Assembly: GCA_039030555.1 (NCBI GenBank) | Contig: JBCCDY010000001.1 | Coordinates: 248,001 to 312,000, forward strand | DNA from: JBCCDY01 sp039030555 | Lineage (GTDB): Bacteria > Bacteroidota > Bacteroidia > Cytophagales > Cyclobacteriaceae | Direction of reading: 5' to 3' | DNA: 64,000 bases | Shown here: positions 27,201-34,605 of the stretch, piece after piece | Numbering within the stretch: the stretch's first letter is position 1 | How the letters are laid out: every line of letters begins with the position of its first letter | The notes under the pieces: generated by a model | Told to the model about the DNA's origin: nothing | Seen by the model: only the letters and a program-made list of their open reading frames with translations | Database searches by the model: none | Program-made: the position numbers and the translations under genes

Positions 27201-27268
27201 GATAAATAATAGACACATAATAGAGTGACTATAATAGTGAGGCTAATAACCAAGCCTTTATTTCTCAT
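24251..27268 (-). CDS. secDF: Fused protein translocase SecDF
   Basis: A 1005-residue SecD-SecF fusion, the usual form in this phylum. It uses the proton-motive force to help the Sec translocon pull proteins across the inner membrane. Seen in order: membrane helix 1 (residues 7-28), the SecD signature LGLDLQGGMHVTLEV, the periplasmic P1 domain with an acidic Ser/Asp-rich insert near 285-330, the five SecD helices (IVSILAGLGIVVVFMIAY onward, GMSIDANVLIFERIREE), and the SecF half (LGVDFKGGRSFVVTF, GYSINDTVIVFDRIRE). It is the last gene leftwards before a double terminator. Confidence 0.97.
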   Translation of the reverse strand: MRNKGLVISLTIIVTLLCVYYLSFTLVTKGIQQEATEYARDETGSVNFNKRQEYLDSIWNKPVYDLFGAEFTYREIKETELSLGLDLQGGMHVTLEVSPVDIIKGLSGNSKDPDFLAALEDAKKAQRNSQASFTSLFYDAFKERKPNSGLGEIFANAANRGRISFNTPDNEILDVINKEVEDAIDRSFQILRTRIDRFGTSQPNIQRLQGTGRIQIELPGVENKERVRKLLQGVAKLEFWEVWSLQEIGGSLQSVNDMLVAEEQAKGGVTGLDDALSGDSDLSSLTEEDDLSDLTSEDGLSDLDGLESDSSDALADLAEDTSAGSLDSLEAQVPQISPIISQYGPFYYPVEDTAAINDIFSRDDVKALMPSNVQLSWTAKANKLDDGTELMELVPLRKLRTGKAPIEGDVITNARQDFDERGQPAVYMNMNSQGAKKWRKMTSENIDRRIAIVLDGFVFSAPNVSVEIPDGSSIISGSFTIEEAKDLANILKAGALPAPTRIVEEAVIGPSLGKVAQQQGIVSILAGLGIVVVFMIAYYSKGGLVANLALAFNVFFILGILAQLNAALTLPGIAGIVLTIGMSIDANVLIFERIREELRNSAGLKAAINAGYQKAFSSIVDANATTLLTAAILYVLGQGPVKGFAITLIIGIFCSFFSAVFITRVIVEWMSKKGDDAKISFATPLSKGLLSKLEFNFMSKRKFAYIFSGIFIVVGIVAMSINGLNLGVDFKGGRSFVVTFDETVVPSKLETSLSSSFDNQGTEVKTYGASNVVKITTAYLVDDESTDADEKVEQALINGISESTGLTFNRDDSQVDATSFTISSSSKVGATIADDIKNSSYQSAIFGILVIFVYIVLRFRKWQFGLGAVIALVHDTLFVLSAFAISGLLGIKSFEIDQVFIAAVLTIIGYSINDTVIVFDRIRETTRLFAKDSIFDTFNVSINNTLNRTLITSVTTLVVVLVLFIFGGEVLRGFSFALLIGILVGTYSSIFIATPTVLDLSKKGS

Positions 27269-27274
27269 AGTAGT

Positions 27275-27313
27275 ATTGATTTGAAAATTTGATGATTAAT
27301 TGATTTGAAAATT
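27275..27313 (-). repeat. 15-bp direct repeat in the secDF leader
   Basis: ATTGATTTGAAAATT occurs perfectly at 27275-27289 and again at 27299-27313 with a 24-bp period, starting 6 nt upstream of the secDF ATG. The position suggests a leader or protein-binding site; nothing more is visible. Confidence 0.6.
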
Positions 27314-27385
27314 AGCTATGACCTACCCTAATAATTTCTTTTAAGAGTCTATCAATAGTTATAAAAAGTGATTAGAGTCGACTGA

Positions 27386-27754
27386 CTAGGGTGCCTTAGG
27401 AAAAATTGAAGTCCTAAAAAGCTTTTGAAAAGATGTTTGAGTATATGAAGGAAGATTAACAGAAGAATGGGTAATCTTCTTGATAAAAAAAGTTAAAGCA
27501 ATAACGAGAATTAAGATAGGCTCGATTGAAGCCTTTATCGGTGGAACCACTGCGTCACCCGCAGGTTTTAATTGAAAATCGCCCGCAATTCCGTCTCCCT
27601 CGGAATCACTATGATCATTCTTGACAACTTCCTTCGTGGTCTCAGTTTCAAATTCAAGAGAAGCTAACCAATTCAATGATTGGCTTGAAATCATAGCCAA
27701 CACTGAAAAACAGATAAATAATTTAGAAAAAAACTGAAAACCCCTCGAATTCAT
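27386..27754 (-). CDS. Small hypothetical membrane-anchored protein
   Basis: About 122 residues starting at MNSRGFQ; an alternative TTG 12 nt upstream is less likely. Residues 5-27 form a signal or anchor helix (FFSKLFICFSVLAMISS), the middle is acidic (NDHSDSEGDGIAGD), and residues 78-92 form a second hydrophobic segment (ASIEPILILVIALTFFI) followed by a basic tail. I recognise no family. It sits between secDF and udk on the same strand. Confidence 0.55.
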   Translation of the reverse strand: MNSRGFQFFSKLFICFSVLAMISSQSLNWLASLEFETETTKEVVKNDHSDSEGDGIAGDFQLKPAGDAVVPPIKASIEPILILVIALTFFIKKITHSSVNLPSYTQTSFQKLFRTSIFPKAP

Positions 27755-27781
27755 AACAGGCGACAAAAGTAACCAAATATT

Positions 27782-28414
27782 CTATTTTGGCAATGTTGCT
27801 CTGACCAAGGTTTTCAAATATTTAACAATCACCTCCAAACCGGTTTGGAAATTATCGTTATTGGGAACGATGATATCGGCCGTATCGCGATACGGTAAGA
27901 TAAAGCGCTCATACGTTGGGATGACATGTTTTTCAAAACGATAAAGTACGTCATCAAGATCATATCCCCGTTCGCTATTGTCCCTAATAATCCTTCTTTT
28001 AAGTTTTATATGTTCTTTAGCTTCTATAAAAAGCTTTAAATCAAGCAGCTTGTGTATTTCCTGAATGTAGAATACGAAAAGTCCCTCAATCACTATAATG
28101 GGCGCGGGCTCAAAAGTTAGCATTTTTGGAGTCTTGTCCGGATTATTATAAACGTACTCTTCTTTCTGAACAGCCTCACCTGACTTTAATTTCTTAATAT
28201 CAGATGTGAAATGATCCATATTAATGCATTCCGGAAGGTCGAAATTTTGAACCCCATTCTCGTCTATAGGCTGTTCTTTTCTGGGTTTATAATAGTGATC
28301 TTGAGAAATCAGGCAGATATCTCTTTCATCAAACTGAGTAAGGAGTTGATCAATAAATCGAGTTTTACCCGAAGCGCTTCCGCCCGTAATTCCGACTAAA
28401 AAAGGATTATTCAT
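27782..28414 (-). CDS. udk: Uridine kinase
   Basis: Phosphorylates uridine and cytidine in pyrimidine salvage. The P-loop GITGGSASGKTRF (8-20), DHYYKPR, and NFDLPECINMDHF, then VIEGLFVFY and the lid RRIIRDNSERGYDLDDVL, are all typical. Length (210 residues) is normal. Its first bases overlap the end of rdgB by 8 nt, so the two are coupled. Confidence 0.93.
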   Translation of the reverse strand: MNNPFLVGITGGSASGKTRFIDQLLTQFDERDICLISQDHYYKPRKEQPIDENGVQNFDLPECINMDHFTSDIKKLKSGEAVQKEEYVYNNPDKTPKMLTFEPAPIIVIEGLFVFYIQEIHKLLDLKLFIEAKEHIKLKRRIIRDNSERGYDLDDVLYRFEKHVIPTYERFILPYRDTADIIVPNNDNFQTGLEVIVKYLKTLVRATLPK

Positions 28415-28994
28415 TGAGGCTGTATTCTGAAAGAAAAGATACGAACTTTTTAAAAGCCCTGGCTCTACTGCTCATGTGGTTCTTTTCTTCAAGATTCATT
28501 TCTGCATTAGTTCTGGTTTCTCCTTCAGGAATAAAAATAGGATCATACCCAAAGCCTCCCGAGCCATTTGGTTCTTCTGCGATCTTTCCTGTTGATATTC
28601 CTTCAAAGGCGTGGTGCCCATTCTTATCGATGTAAGTAATCACACTTTTAAACCGTGCCGAACGATTTTCTTTTCCTTTCAATTCTTTCAAAAGCCGATC
28701 GACATTGTCTTTATGGCTTCTTTGAGGGCCAGCGTACATGGCCGAATAGACTCCGGGTGCCCCATCTAGTGCCTCAACCTCGAGACCGGAATCATCTGCA
28801 AAGCAGGGAACATTATAGTTCTTAAATACGTACTCAGCCTTTTCCAGAGAGTTTTCTTCTATGGTTTCGTGCGTTTCCAGAATCTCCTCAGTACAGCCAA
28901 TACTCTTCAAATCTATGATTTCAAATTCTGAAGAAAGGAGGCTTTTAATTTCTTTTAGCTTGTTGGGATTATTGGTGGCGAAGCAGATTTTCAT
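28407..28994 (-). CDS. rdgB: dITP/XTP pyrophosphatase (RdgB/HAM1)
   Basis: Removes non-canonical purine nucleoside triphosphates (dITP, XTP) to protect DNA. SIGNATURES: KICFATNNPNKLKEI at the start, ETHETIEENSLEKAEYV, CFADDSGLEVEALDGAPGVY, and GSGGFGYDPIFIPEGE. The frame extends upstream to 29078, but the extra 28 residues are hydrophobic and unrelated; the ATG at 28994 gives the normal family start. Confidence 0.95.
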   Translation of the reverse strand: MKICFATNNPNKLKEIKSLLSSEFEIIDLKSIGCTEEILETHETIEENSLEKAEYVFKNYNVPCFADDSGLEVEALDGAPGVYSAMYAGPQRSHKDNVDRLLKELKGKENRSARFKSVITYIDKNGHHAFEGISTGKIAEEPNGSGGFGYDPIFIPEGETRTNAEMNLEEKNHMSSRARAFKKFVSFLSEYSLNE

Positions 28995-29062
28995 TTTTAG
29001 TAGTAAGTAATTAGATAAAAGTAGTAAGATATTTCGCTTCGGAAGAAAGATAATGGCACTAA

Positions 29063-29100
29063 TACGACAAAATAACAACTAATGTGTTAAATTTGTCGTA
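29063..29100 (+). promoter_or_regulatory. Perfect 9-bp inverted repeat upstream of the Xre-RES genes
   Basis: TACGACAAA (29063-29071) and TTTGTCGTA (29092-29100) are perfect inverted arms 20 nt apart, ending 13 nt before the antitoxin ATG. This is the expected place for an autoregulatory operator bound by the Xre-type antitoxin or its complex. Confidence 0.7.
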
Positions 29101-29113
29101 AAATAGAAATGAT

Positions 29114-29524
29114 ATGGGAGCAGAGTTATTACGAATAAAGAAACAAGCTATTTTTGAACTGATTAATGGTTTTCTTTATAAAGAGGAATATATTCCTGTC
29201 GTATTTCTTAAAAATTTTATTGATGCCATTGGCTCTAGCCAAAATACATCCTCCAAATTATTGGGAATATCAACCAGGACGCTACAGCGTGAATTAAATA
29301 ATAAATATCTAAGCGCTGATCTTTCTGATCGTTTTCTTCAAATCATAGAATTATATAAAGAAGGGGAGGAAGCTTTCTTCAATTTAGATACTTTCAAAAA
29401 TTGGCTCAATACTGAAAAATCTGTTTTCCAGGGAAAAAGGCCATTTGATCTTATACGGTCTACTACGGGAATCCAGTTAGTAAAGGAAGAGATCATGAGA
29501 ACCAAGTTTGGAGTACTATCATAA
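29114..29524 (+). CDS. Xre/MbcA/ParS-type antitoxin
   Basis: A 136-residue antitoxin. Residues 32-75 hold the Xre-like helix-turn-helix (SSKLLGISTRTLQRELNN), and residues 90-135 the DUF2384 toxin-binding domain (FNLDTFKNWLNTEKSVFQGKRPFDL in two parts, TGIQLVKEEIMRTKFGV). It neutralises the RES toxin encoded directly after it (TAA then ATG with no gap) and probably represses its own promoter at the palindrome upstream. Confidence 0.9.
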   Translation: MGAELLRIKKQAIFELINGFLYKEEYIPVVFLKNFIDAIGSSQNTSSKLLGISTRTLQRELNNKYLSADLSDRFLQIIELYKEGEEAFFNLDTFKNWLNTEKSVFQGKRPFDLIRSTTGIQLVKEEIMRTKFGVLS

Positions 29525-29971
29525 ATGATCGTCTATCGGCTTGCGCATCCCAAATATGCTCAAGACATATCTGGTTACGGATCATTACTTGTTCCGGGAC
29601 GTTGGAATTTCAAAGGCAATAGAGTGCTTTATACTGCTGAAAATTCCAGTCTGGCTTTTTTGGAATATCTGGCTCATACAGAGGGTCTAGACCGAAGACT
29701 TCCATACCTTCTGGTTATTGTTGATCTACCAGACGCTCCTATTGAAACAGTATCACTTTCAGATCTTAAACCAACTTGGAAGGATGATTTATTCTATACA
29801 CGTGATTTAGGCAGCAAATGGCTTAGCACGAATCAATCCTTGATATTGAAAGTGCCTTCTGTTATTAATGAAGATGATTGTAACTTATTGATCAACCCCC
29901 AACATCGCGAGTTTATTAAAGTCAAACTCATTACATCAAAAGAGATTACTTTTGATCGTCGTCTTCACTAA
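29525..29971 (+). CDS. RES-domain toxin
   Basis: A 148-residue RES-domain toxin. The name-giving conserved residues are visible: Arg in MIVYRLAHPKY, GRWNFKGNRVLYTAENSSLAFLEYLAH with the Tyr/Glu, and a Ser near the C-terminus. Characterised relatives (MbcT, other RES toxins) degrade NAD+ or modify enzymes by ADP-ribosyl chemistry; NAD+ depletion is the likely action but is not proven here. The stop interlocks with the hemB stop (CTAA). Confidence 0.9.
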   Translation: MIVYRLAHPKYAQDISGYGSLLVPGRWNFKGNRVLYTAENSSLAFLEYLAHTEGLDRRLPYLLVIVDLPDAPIETVSLSDLKPTWKDDLFYTRDLGSKWLSTNQSLILKVPSVINEDDCNLLINPQHREFIKVKLITSKEITFDRRLH

Positions 29972-30945
29972 ACAGCTTTCTTTATGTTCTCAGCAAACTC
30001 CTTAGCAAAATAGGTGAGAATGATATCTGCTCCTGCTCTTTTGATGCTCAATAAGGATTCCTGCATGGCCTTTTCTCCGTCTAACCAACCGTTTTGAGCA
30101 GCTGCTTTAATCATAGCATACTCCCCACTTACATTATAAGCTGCAATCGGGAGGTTAAAATTATCTCTTATGTGTCTAATGATATCTAAATAGGGTAGCG
30201 CCGGTTTTATCATAAGCATATCAGCGCTCTCTAGTTCATCAAGTTCTGCTTCTATAAGTGCTTCCCTCCAGTTGGCAGGATCCATCTGATAGGTTTTCTT
30301 ATCTCCTGACTTGGGAGCCGAGTCTAAAGCATCTCGAAAGGGTCCGTAAAATGCGCTCGCATACTTAGCGGTATAAGCCATAATCGAAACATCCGTAAAT
30401 CTATTTTCTTCGAGGACTTCCCTGATGTAACCGACCCTGCCATCCATCATATCGGAGGGGCCAACAATATCAATTCCAGCTTCAGCTTGTGCTAAAGCCA
30501 TCTTCCCAAGAATCTCAAGCGTCTCATCGTTGAGAATTTTTCCGTCTTCAACTAACCCATCATGTCCATCTGAACTGTATGGATCCATGGCTACGTCCGA
30601 CATCAAAGCTACTTCAGGGAACTCCTTTTTAATACTTCGAATCGCCTTTAGATAAGCTCCTTTTTCATTATAGCTTTCAGTAGCGTATTTGTCCTTTCTG
30701 GAATTGTCTAGAGCGGGAAATAAGGCAAATGACCTTATGCCCAAATCGAAGCATGACTCCATCTCACGCAAAAGAAGGTCTTCTGAGTATCTGAAAATTC
30801 CAGGCATGGAAGTCACTTCCGTTTTCTTATCTCTTCCTTCAATTAGGAAAAGCGGAAAAATCAGATTGGAAACAGAAACGCTATTTTCCTGAACCATAGA
30901 TCGGATCACACTGCTTTTTCGGTTTCTTCTCGGCCTTCTAATCAT
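29968..30945 (-). CDS. hemB: Delta-aminolevulinic acid dehydratase (porphobilinogen synthase)
   Basis: Condenses two 5-aminolevulinates to porphobilinogen in heme synthesis. The two Schiff-base lysine regions are seen (MAYTAKYASAFYGPFRDA and MIKPALPYLDII). The metal region reads DVAMDPYSSDGHDG, without the three cysteines of zinc enzymes, so it belongs to the magnesium-type group. Length 325 is typical. It overlaps the BNR lipoprotein stop by 4 nt. Confidence 0.96.
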   Translation of the reverse strand: MIRRPRRNRKSSVIRSMVQENSVSVSNLIFPLFLIEGRDKKTEVTSMPGIFRYSEDLLLREMESCFDLGIRSFALFPALDNSRKDKYATESYNEKGAYLKAIRSIKKEFPEVALMSDVAMDPYSSDGHDGLVEDGKILNDETLEILGKMALAQAEAGIDIVGPSDMMDGRVGYIREVLEENRFTDVSIMAYTAKYASAFYGPFRDALDSAPKSGDKKTYQMDPANWREALIEAELDELESADMLMIKPALPYLDIIRHIRDNFNLPIAAYNVSGEYAMIKAAAQNGWLDGEKAMQESLLSIKRAGADIILTYFAKEFAENIKKAV

Positions 30946-32063
30946 TTATAGCTCACTCTTATTTTCATTATTGATCCGTTTGGGCCAGTTGCCCAGCCTG
31001 TATTGTACCCATCGAAAGATACTGCCCAATATGATGCTGTATCAAGATTTGTCCAGTTTTTTAAAAGACTTGTAGAATAATCAATTCCATTTGGCCCACA
31101 GGCAAAAGTAAGTGTATCATACTCCGTTTTAAACGAATAACTCCCATAAAAACTACCTTTTGTGATTGGCTGATTGCCTTTTTCCCAAGTTTTTCCACCA
31201 TCTGTAGTAAAAGCCGTGTTCTCCAGATACTCATCATTTTTGGCCAAATCTCCCCCCACAGCTGTTCCAAGTTTTTGGCTTATAAAAGAAACTGAAGTGA
31301 TTCCAGCAGCCTCTCCTTCTACAATTGGAACCTTGGCATACGACCATGTTTTTCCATAATCTTCTGAAATCAAAATCCTTGGAAACTCACCTGCTCCAGT
31401 TCCTATCCAGGCCAATCCTCCTTTTTGAACCTCAACACAAGTTCCACTGGCAGCAAATCCTCCTTCATCGTCTAGTGCTTCGGGTAAATGCTCCTTCGAA
31501 ACCCTGACCCATGATTGTCCTCCGTCGGTAGTAGTCAGGATAAAAGGATAACCGTCAAAAGAATCACCGTAGGCTAAACCTCTTTGTTCATCCCAAAAAT
31601 TCAAACAATCCAGAAATCCTTCCGGATGATCCATTTGATACACCCTTTCCCAATTCTCTCCTCTATCAAAACTCTTGAATATTGAAGACAGGGCTCCTTC
31701 TCCTGCGCTCATTAATATGATCTCCTCCAAGTTTAAGGCGTGAATATCCCTGAATTGAAGGGTATCAAAATCATTTACCTGATCGCAATTCCATTGTGCC
31801 CCACCATTTTCGGTTTTACAGAATGTTCCTTCATGGCCACTAATCCATACGTTATTCGAATCTAGGACTGAAATGGCCTGAAGTAAAACCGTTGTGTTTG
31901 CTTTCTGATTTTCTTTGGTTAAAAAAACCTCCGGAACCTTCTCTTTTTTATTACAGGCTAACATCATAATGCAAAGCGATAATAATAAAAAAAAGACTCC
32001 CTTGTACCTATAAGGCTCACGACGGAAAATGACTGTATTAGTAGACTTCTTTGCTAATTTCAA
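30942..32063 (-). CDS. BNR/Ycf48-like beta-propeller lipoprotein
   Basis: A 373-residue protein. After a basic start, residues 23-36 are a lipoprotein signal with lipobox MLAC. At least five Asp-box/BNR-like repeats follow (KTENGGAQW, KSFDRGENW, TTDGGQSW, SEDYGKTW, TTDGGKTW), giving a Ycf48-like propeller. The ATG overlaps the rocD stop (ATGA), which supports this long start. Ycf48 helps photosystem assembly in phototrophs; in heterotrophs the role is unknown. Gene order is rocD, this gene, hemB. Confidence 0.8.
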   Translation of the reverse strand: MKLAKKSTNTVIFRREPYRYKGVFFLLLSLCIMMLACNKKEKVPEVFLTKENQKANTTVLLQAISVLDSNNVWISGHEGTFCKTENGGAQWNCDQVNDFDTLQFRDIHALNLEEIILMSAGEGALSSIFKSFDRGENWERVYQMDHPEGFLDCLNFWDEQRGLAYGDSFDGYPFILTTTDGGQSWVRVSKEHLPEALDDEGGFAASGTCVEVQKGGLAWIGTGAGEFPRILISEDYGKTWSYAKVPIVEGEAAGITSVSFISQKLGTAVGGDLAKNDEYLENTAFTTDGGKTWEKGNQPITKGSFYGSYSFKTEYDTLTFACGPNGIDYSTSLLKNWTNLDTASYWAVSFDGYNTGWATGPNGSIMKIRVSYK

Positions 32064-33340
32064 GCTCTTTTCTCAAACTCTGTAATTGTTCTTTCGATAA
32101 TATCGCAGCATTCGTGAAGCTGGTCTTCAGTCATTACTAAAGGAGGAGCAAACCGAATGATATTTCCATGAGTTGGTTTCGCGAGCAGTCCATTTTCTTT
32201 GAAAGCCATGCAGAGATCCCATGCTGTGGTACTGTCTTCGCTATCATTAATAACGATCGCATTCAAAAGACCCTTTCCCCTCACCAATTTCACAAGAGCC
32301 GATCTTTCAACGAAAGCACTCATTCTCTCTCGAAACAGGTTTCCAAGCTTTCTAGCGTTCTGAATTAGTCCTTCGTTTTTAATGACCTCAAGGGCTGCCG
32401 TAGCAACGGCGCTTCCTAACGGATTCCCTCCAAAAGTAGAGCCATGCTGCCCCGGTTTGATGACATTCATAATCACATCATCAGCTAAAACGGCAGAAAC
32501 AGGGTATAAGCCTCCGGAAATCGCTTTTCCCAAGATCAAGATATCCGGTCTTGTATATGTTTCCTGCCGCTCACAACTACTTTGACAGTTACAATCTCCA
32601 CAGATTCTCAGTAATGACCCGGTTCTGGCAATTCCAGTTTGTATTTCGTCGGCCATGAAAAGTACATTCCTTGATTTACAAATGTTCGCGGCTTCCTTTA
32701 CATAATGATCATCAGGGACATTTACACCAGCTTCACCCTGGATCGGCTCTACCAGAAAACCAACTACGTTATCATCTTCTAAAGCTTTTTTAAGGGCCTC
32801 TATATCATTATATGGAATACTGACAAAGCCAGGAGTATATGGTCCGAAATCCTTTCTTGACCCCTCATCATTGGAAAATGATATGATGGTAGTAGTCCTT
32901 CCGTGGAAATTTCCATCTGCAACGATTATTTTAGCTTTATCAGCTTCTATTCCTTTTTTCTCATATCCCCACTTTCTACAGATCTTAATGGCTGTTTCAA
33001 CTCCCTCTGCTCCGGTGTTCATTAAAAGCACCTTGTCAAAAGCAAAAAGTTCTGTTATGTATTTTTCAAAAGGCCCTAACACATCATTGTAAAATGCTCT
33101 TGATGTAAGGGTTAAGGTTTCTGCCTGCTTTTTCAGTGCTTCGACGATATCGGGATGGCAATGACCTTGATTTACAGCACTGTAGGAAGACAAAAAATCA
33201 AAATATTGCTTACCCTCCACATCCCAAACATAAACACCTTCGCCTTTTGAAAGCACTACTGGTAGAGGGTGATAATTATGCGCACCATATTTATTTTCCA
33301 ACTCAATAGCCTCTTCACTCTTACTAATTGATGCAATCAT
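32060..33340 (-). CDS. rocD: Ornithine aminotransferase with four-cysteine insertion
   Basis: Moves the delta-amino group of ornithine to 2-oxoglutarate, giving glutamate semialdehyde. A class III aminotransferase: MNTGAEGVETAIKICRKWGY, FHGRTTT, DEIQTGIARTG with PLP-Asp231, and Lys272 in ILGKAISGGLYPVSAV. Between Asp231 and Lys272 there is an extra stretch with Cys247, 250, 252 and 256 (ICGDCNCQSSCERQ) not present in ordinary ornithine aminotransferases. It may bind metal or an iron-sulfur cluster; this is inference. First gene of a coupled three-gene operon. Confidence 0.9.
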   Translation of the reverse strand: MIASISKSEEAIELENKYGAHNYHPLPVVLSKGEGVYVWDVEGKQYFDFLSSYSAVNQGHCHPDIVEALKKQAETLTLTSRAFYNDVLGPFEKYITELFAFDKVLLMNTGAEGVETAIKICRKWGYEKKGIEADKAKIIVADGNFHGRTTTIISFSNDEGSRKDFGPYTPGFVSIPYNDIEALKKALEDDNVVGFLVEPIQGEAGVNVPDDHYVKEAANICKSRNVLFMADEIQTGIARTGSLLRICGDCNCQSSCERQETYTRPDILILGKAISGGLYPVSAVLADDVIMNVIKPGQHGSTFGGNPLGSAVATAALEVIKNEGLIQNARKLGNLFRERMSAFVERSALVKLVRGKGLLNAIVINDSEDSTTAWDLCMAFKENGLLAKPTHGNIIRFAPPLVMTEDQLHECCDIIERTITEFEKRA

Positions 33341-33413
33341 TACTTTTGAATTTAAAATTGAACTGTTTTTCCAGATACGAAGTTAGAAAAACCGCAACGC
33401 TTAAGAAACCAAA

Positions 33414-33590
33414 ATGGCCAAGAGCAGAAATAAGATACCCGCTGTAGAACCCGGAGATTATTATATGAATGAATTTGGTTTAATGGTTTTTACTGCGAAA
33501 TACCATTTAAAGAGGGGTTATTGCTGCGGAAGTGGATGCAAACACTGTCCTTATGATAAAAAAGAGGACAAGGGTTTTGAGATAAAATAA
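33414..33590 (+). CDS. DUF5522 small cysteine-rich protein
   Basis: A 58-codon gene (MAKSRNKIPAVEPGDYYMNE at the start). The core YYMNEFGLMVFTAKYHLKRG followed by CCGSGCKHCPY is the DUF5522 signature; the cluster CCxxxCxxC suggests zinc or iron-sulfur binding. It is divergent from rocD and upstream of rpmB, whose promoter probably overlaps its 3' end. Function is unknown. Confidence 0.85.
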   Translation: MAKSRNKIPAVEPGDYYMNEFGLMVFTAKYHLKRGYCCGSGCKHCPYDKKEDKGFEIK

Positions 33591-33606
33591 AAAAAAACGA
33601 CATTTG
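33575..33606 (+). promoter_or_regulatory. Putative rpmB promoter (TTTTG-N19-GACATTTG)
   Basis: TTTTG at 33575-33579 and GACATTTG at 33599-33606 are 19 nt apart, close to the Bacteroidota -33 TTTG and -7 TAnnTTTG arrangement. The -33 box lies inside the DUF5522 gene. Transcription would begin shortly before the rpmB ATG. Confidence 0.5.
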
Positions 33607-33629
33607 CAGTCCTTTTAAAAACACGAGTC

Positions 33630-33869
33630 ATGTCTAGAGTTTGTGATATTACAGGTAAGAAGCCAGTTTCGGGAAATAATGTTTCTCACTCGAACAATAA
33701 AACGAAAAGAAAATTCTATCCTAATTTACATAAAAAGCGATTTTATATTCCTAATGAAGACAAGTGGGTTACTTTAAAAGTATCTTCCACTGCTTTAAGA
33801 ACTATTAATAAGAATGGAATTGAATCTGTGCTTAAGAAAGCCAGAGCTCAAGGAAATGTTCTTGTTTAG
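33630..33869 (+). CDS. rpmB: 50S ribosomal protein L28
   Basis: A 79-residue L28: MSRVCDITGKKPVSGNNVSH at the start, KTKRKFYPNLHKKRFYIP and TALRTINKNGIESVL. In many Bacteroidota rpmB is followed by rpmG and a DUF4295 gene; here only a terminator follows. The start is the only good ATG. Confidence 0.96.
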   Translation: MSRVCDITGKKPVSGNNVSHSNNKTKRKFYPNLHKKRFYIPNEDKWVTLKVSSTALRTINKNGIESVLKKARAQGNVLV

Positions 33870-33888
33870 TAGATCATAACGAAATTTG

Positions 33889-33922
33889 AAAACCCTCGGT
33901 CTTACAGATTGAGGGTTTTTTT
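33889..33922 (+). terminator. Intrinsic terminator of rpmB
   Basis: A 9-bp perfect stem (AAAACCCTC / GAGGGTTTT) with a 13-nt loop and a run of seven T (33916-33922), 19 nt after the rpmB stop. Confidence 0.88.
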
Positions 33923-34007
33923 ATGTCTTTATCAAAGTAAAGCCATATCTAGCAGGTCTTTACTCCAGAATTTGTAGTCGGTTCAGCTTAATTAGAACTC
34001 CTGATAT

Positions 34008-34448
34008 CTATCTGATAAAGCTTATTACCTCCAAAACCACCCAAACACTTCTGATAGACCAACATATTGTCCTGATCCAATTCGTACTTACCAGTTTTTG
34101 AGCGTAATTCAACTCATACTTTTCGGTTAAATTTTGATGTAAAGGCACTTGCAGGAGAGCTGTTGACAGCCATATAATTCCAAGCAGAATTGCGTTGCCC
34201 CAGAGAAAAGCCGTAGAAAACAGATAATTATCAATAAGCAGAAAGTATGCTGAAGAAAGTAACTCCATAAGCATCAATGGTCCTACCACATAGGTTGTTA
34301 ATGACATATGGCGATTCTGGTATTTCGTATATCCCTTTTCTCCAACCCACTGAAAAAGTGGGTAATGTACAACCTGAACAAACCAGATGAGACCTGTCAT
34401 AGTTATAGTGGATATAAGTAAAGCCCCTAAAGCAATTTTTTCCATCAT
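34008..34448 (-). CDS. Conserved four-helix membrane protein of unknown function
   Basis: A 146-residue protein with four predicted membrane helices (near 4-26, 50-73, 78-100, 125-145). Conserved-looking polar features are WFVQVVHYPLF, YQNRHMSLTTYVVGPLML and LVSTNWIRTICW, with several His, Gln and Trp that could line a pocket. The layout recalls DUF1772-like proteins, but I cannot place it firmly. It is divergent from the DUF2256 gene with only 7 nt between the starts. Confidence 0.65.
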   Translation of the reverse strand: MMEKIALGALLISTITMTGLIWFVQVVHYPLFQWVGEKGYTKYQNRHMSLTTYVVGPLMLMELLSSAYFLLIDNYLFSTAFLWGNAILLGIIWLSTALLQVPLHQNLTEKYELNYAQKLVSTNWIRTICWSIRSVWVVLEVISFIR

Positions 34449-34455
34449 CTAAGCA

Positions 34456-34605
34456 ATGCACAAGAAACTGAATCTACCATCGAAAGTTTGCCCGGTCTGC
34501 AACAGGCCTTTCGCGTGGAGAAAAAAATGGAAGAATGATTGGGAACATGTGAAGTTTTGTAGTGAAAGATGCAGAAGGAACTCAAAGAAAATACTCAATG
34601 ACTGA
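34456..34605 (+). CDS. DUF2256 small zinc-ribbon-like protein
   Basis: A 49-codon gene, MHKKLNLPSKVCPVCNRPFA at the start. The two CxxC pairs (CPVC, CSERC with one extra residue), WRKKWKNDWEHVKFCSERC, and RRNSK tail match DUF2256, a small zinc-binding family. Its last 8 nt overlap the ATG of the DUF429 gene, so the two are coupled. In other genomes DUF2256 genes are often near cryptochrome/photolyase genes; one is 19 kb away here. Confidence 0.85.
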   Translation: MHKKLNLPSKVCPVCNRPFAWRKKWKNDWEHVKFCSERCRRNSKKILND

